From Ignavibacteria bacterium (GTDB lineage Bacteria > Bacteroidota > Ignavibacteria > Tepidaquicellales > OLB5), in NCBI GenBank assembly GCA_026417195.1, contig JAOADS010000118.1:1-6841 (forward strand): DNA of 6,841 bases, given 5' to 3'. The position numbers and the translations under genes are program-made. Within the stretch, counting starts at the first letter, position 1; each line of letters starts with the position of its first letter. The notes below the pieces were generated by a model. The model searched no databases. It was not told where the DNA came from and saw only the letters and a list, made by a program, of their open reading frames with translations. This document shows, piece by piece, positions 6,216-6,841 of this stretch.

Positions 6216-6841
6216 ATTAAATTCCTTAAGCCTTTTATTTCTGTTATTCCTTACATCACAGGTTTTTGCCCAAGATTTCAGTGAGTTCAGGCTGAAAGGT
6301 TATGACCAAAAATATTTTAGGATAGCTAATGACTTTAATAAGCCTTCAGATCAAGGGTTTTCCCACAAGATTAGGAACTATAAATTTATTAATAATGTAA
6401 CTTATTTTTCACCTGAAATTTTACAGAAGCCGAAAAAGAAAAAATCAGTTGCCCTCGGAGTTTTATTGTCAGCCATTTTACCGGGAGCAGGTGAGTTCTA
6501 CGGCGAAAGTTATCTGAAAGCAGGTATCTTTCTAGGTGTGGAGCTTTTGGCTTGGGGCACATATATTTATTTCACGGGCAGAGGAGATAAGAAAGACGAA
6601 GAGTTCAGGAAGTTTGCAGATCAAAACTGGGATGTGAGGAGATATGCCCGCTGGTTGAATGATCAGTTCCAGCAGAGTATAAATTGGCAGGAACCAGATC
6701 TTCAGGAGTTACGAAGGCAGATTATACTCGCTGAGCAGGAGCTGAGGTTTTCTCACACCTTGCCGGAATATTATACTCAGCAGTATTATGAAGTAATCGG
6801 AAAATATCAGACCTTCATGGGTGGCTGGGCAGATGCCTGTC
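6202..6841 (+). CDS. Second DUF5683-like secreted/membrane protein (partial, runs off the window)
   Basis: An ATG at 6202, inside the last codons of truA, opens a frame that stays open for 213 codons to the window edge. Residues 1-23 form a clear signal peptide: a basic start (MKIFKLNS), a hydrophobic core, and VFA before Q24 as the cleavage site. A polar stretch and a basic PKKKKS patch (77-82) lead into the hydrophobic motif LGVLLSAILPGAGEFYG (85-101) and a second hydrophobic segment (107-125). After that come a charged aromatic region with FADQNW and RRYARWLN, and a Glu/Gln-rich helical stretch (165-182). The PGAGEFY motif and what follows match the layout of the gene at 4719, so the two are probably paralogues. 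The function is unknown and the C-terminus lies outside the window. The 14-base overlap with truA suggests coupled translation. Confidence 0.8.
   Translation, partial: MKIFKLNSLSLLFLLFLTSQVFAQDFSEFRLKGYDQKYFRIANDFNKPSDQGFSHKIRNYKFINNVTYFSPEILQKPKKKKSVALGVLLSAILPGAGEFYGESYLKAGIFLGVELLAWGTYIYFTGRGDKKDEEFRKFADQNWDVRRYARWLNDQFQQSINWQEPDLQELRRQIILAEQELRFSHTLPEYYTQQYYEVIGKYQTFMGGWADAC

Noticed and set aside
1..6841. CRISPR array, tRNA/rRNA gene, transposon ends or defence genes
   Set aside because: No regularly spaced repeats, no structural RNA sequence and no transposase or defence motif were seen; the genes present are housekeeping or envelope types.

Overview
This is an AT-rich bacterial chromosomal segment carrying six substantial genes (one running off the right edge) and a 17-codon tail of a possible seventh at the left edge. 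The likely source is the Bacteroidota/Chlorobiota/Ignavibacteriota (FCB) side of the tree. The reasons are almost complete lack of Shine-Dalgarno sequences, low GC, a DsbD with a CX4C N-terminal pair, and two small secreted/membrane proteins with the LxxLLPGxGxxY-type motif of DUF5683-like families. This placement is inference from gene style, not from a marker gene.

Left block, minus strand (119-2635): a DHH-family phosphoesterase of the NrnA type (oligoribonuclease/pAp phosphatase) is followed after 17 bases by a full-length M17 leucyl aminopeptidase (PepA). Both have all the metal-binding and catalytic motifs expected. They probably form one transcript dealing with end-stage turnover, NrnA of short RNA fragments and PepA of short peptides. 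The aminopeptidase converges on a rightward gene of which only the last 17 codons may be visible, and a short hairpin plus T-tract sits between them.

Centre (2636-2861): a 226-bp divergent intergenic region. It holds at least four short inverted repeats, including a perfect 14-bp palindrome, and candidate promoters in both directions.

Right block, plus strand (2862 to the right edge): a tight four-gene run. It begins with DsbD, a thiol:disulfide interchange protein that carries electrons across the inner membrane. Next come a DUF5683-like envelope protein, the tRNA pseudouridine synthase TruA, and a second DUF5683-like protein that overlaps truA by 14 bases and is cut by the window end. Spacings are 12, 12 and -14 bases, so one transcript is likely. 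The two DUF5683-like proteins resemble each other and look like diverged paralogues flanking truA.

Nothing here amounts to a defence system, mobile element or clearly new pathway. The points most worth following are the paralogue pair around truA, the palindromes in the divergent region, and the TTG start of dsbD, which overlaps the end of a 12-codon ORF. No rRNA, tRNA, CRISPR array or insertion sequence was seen.
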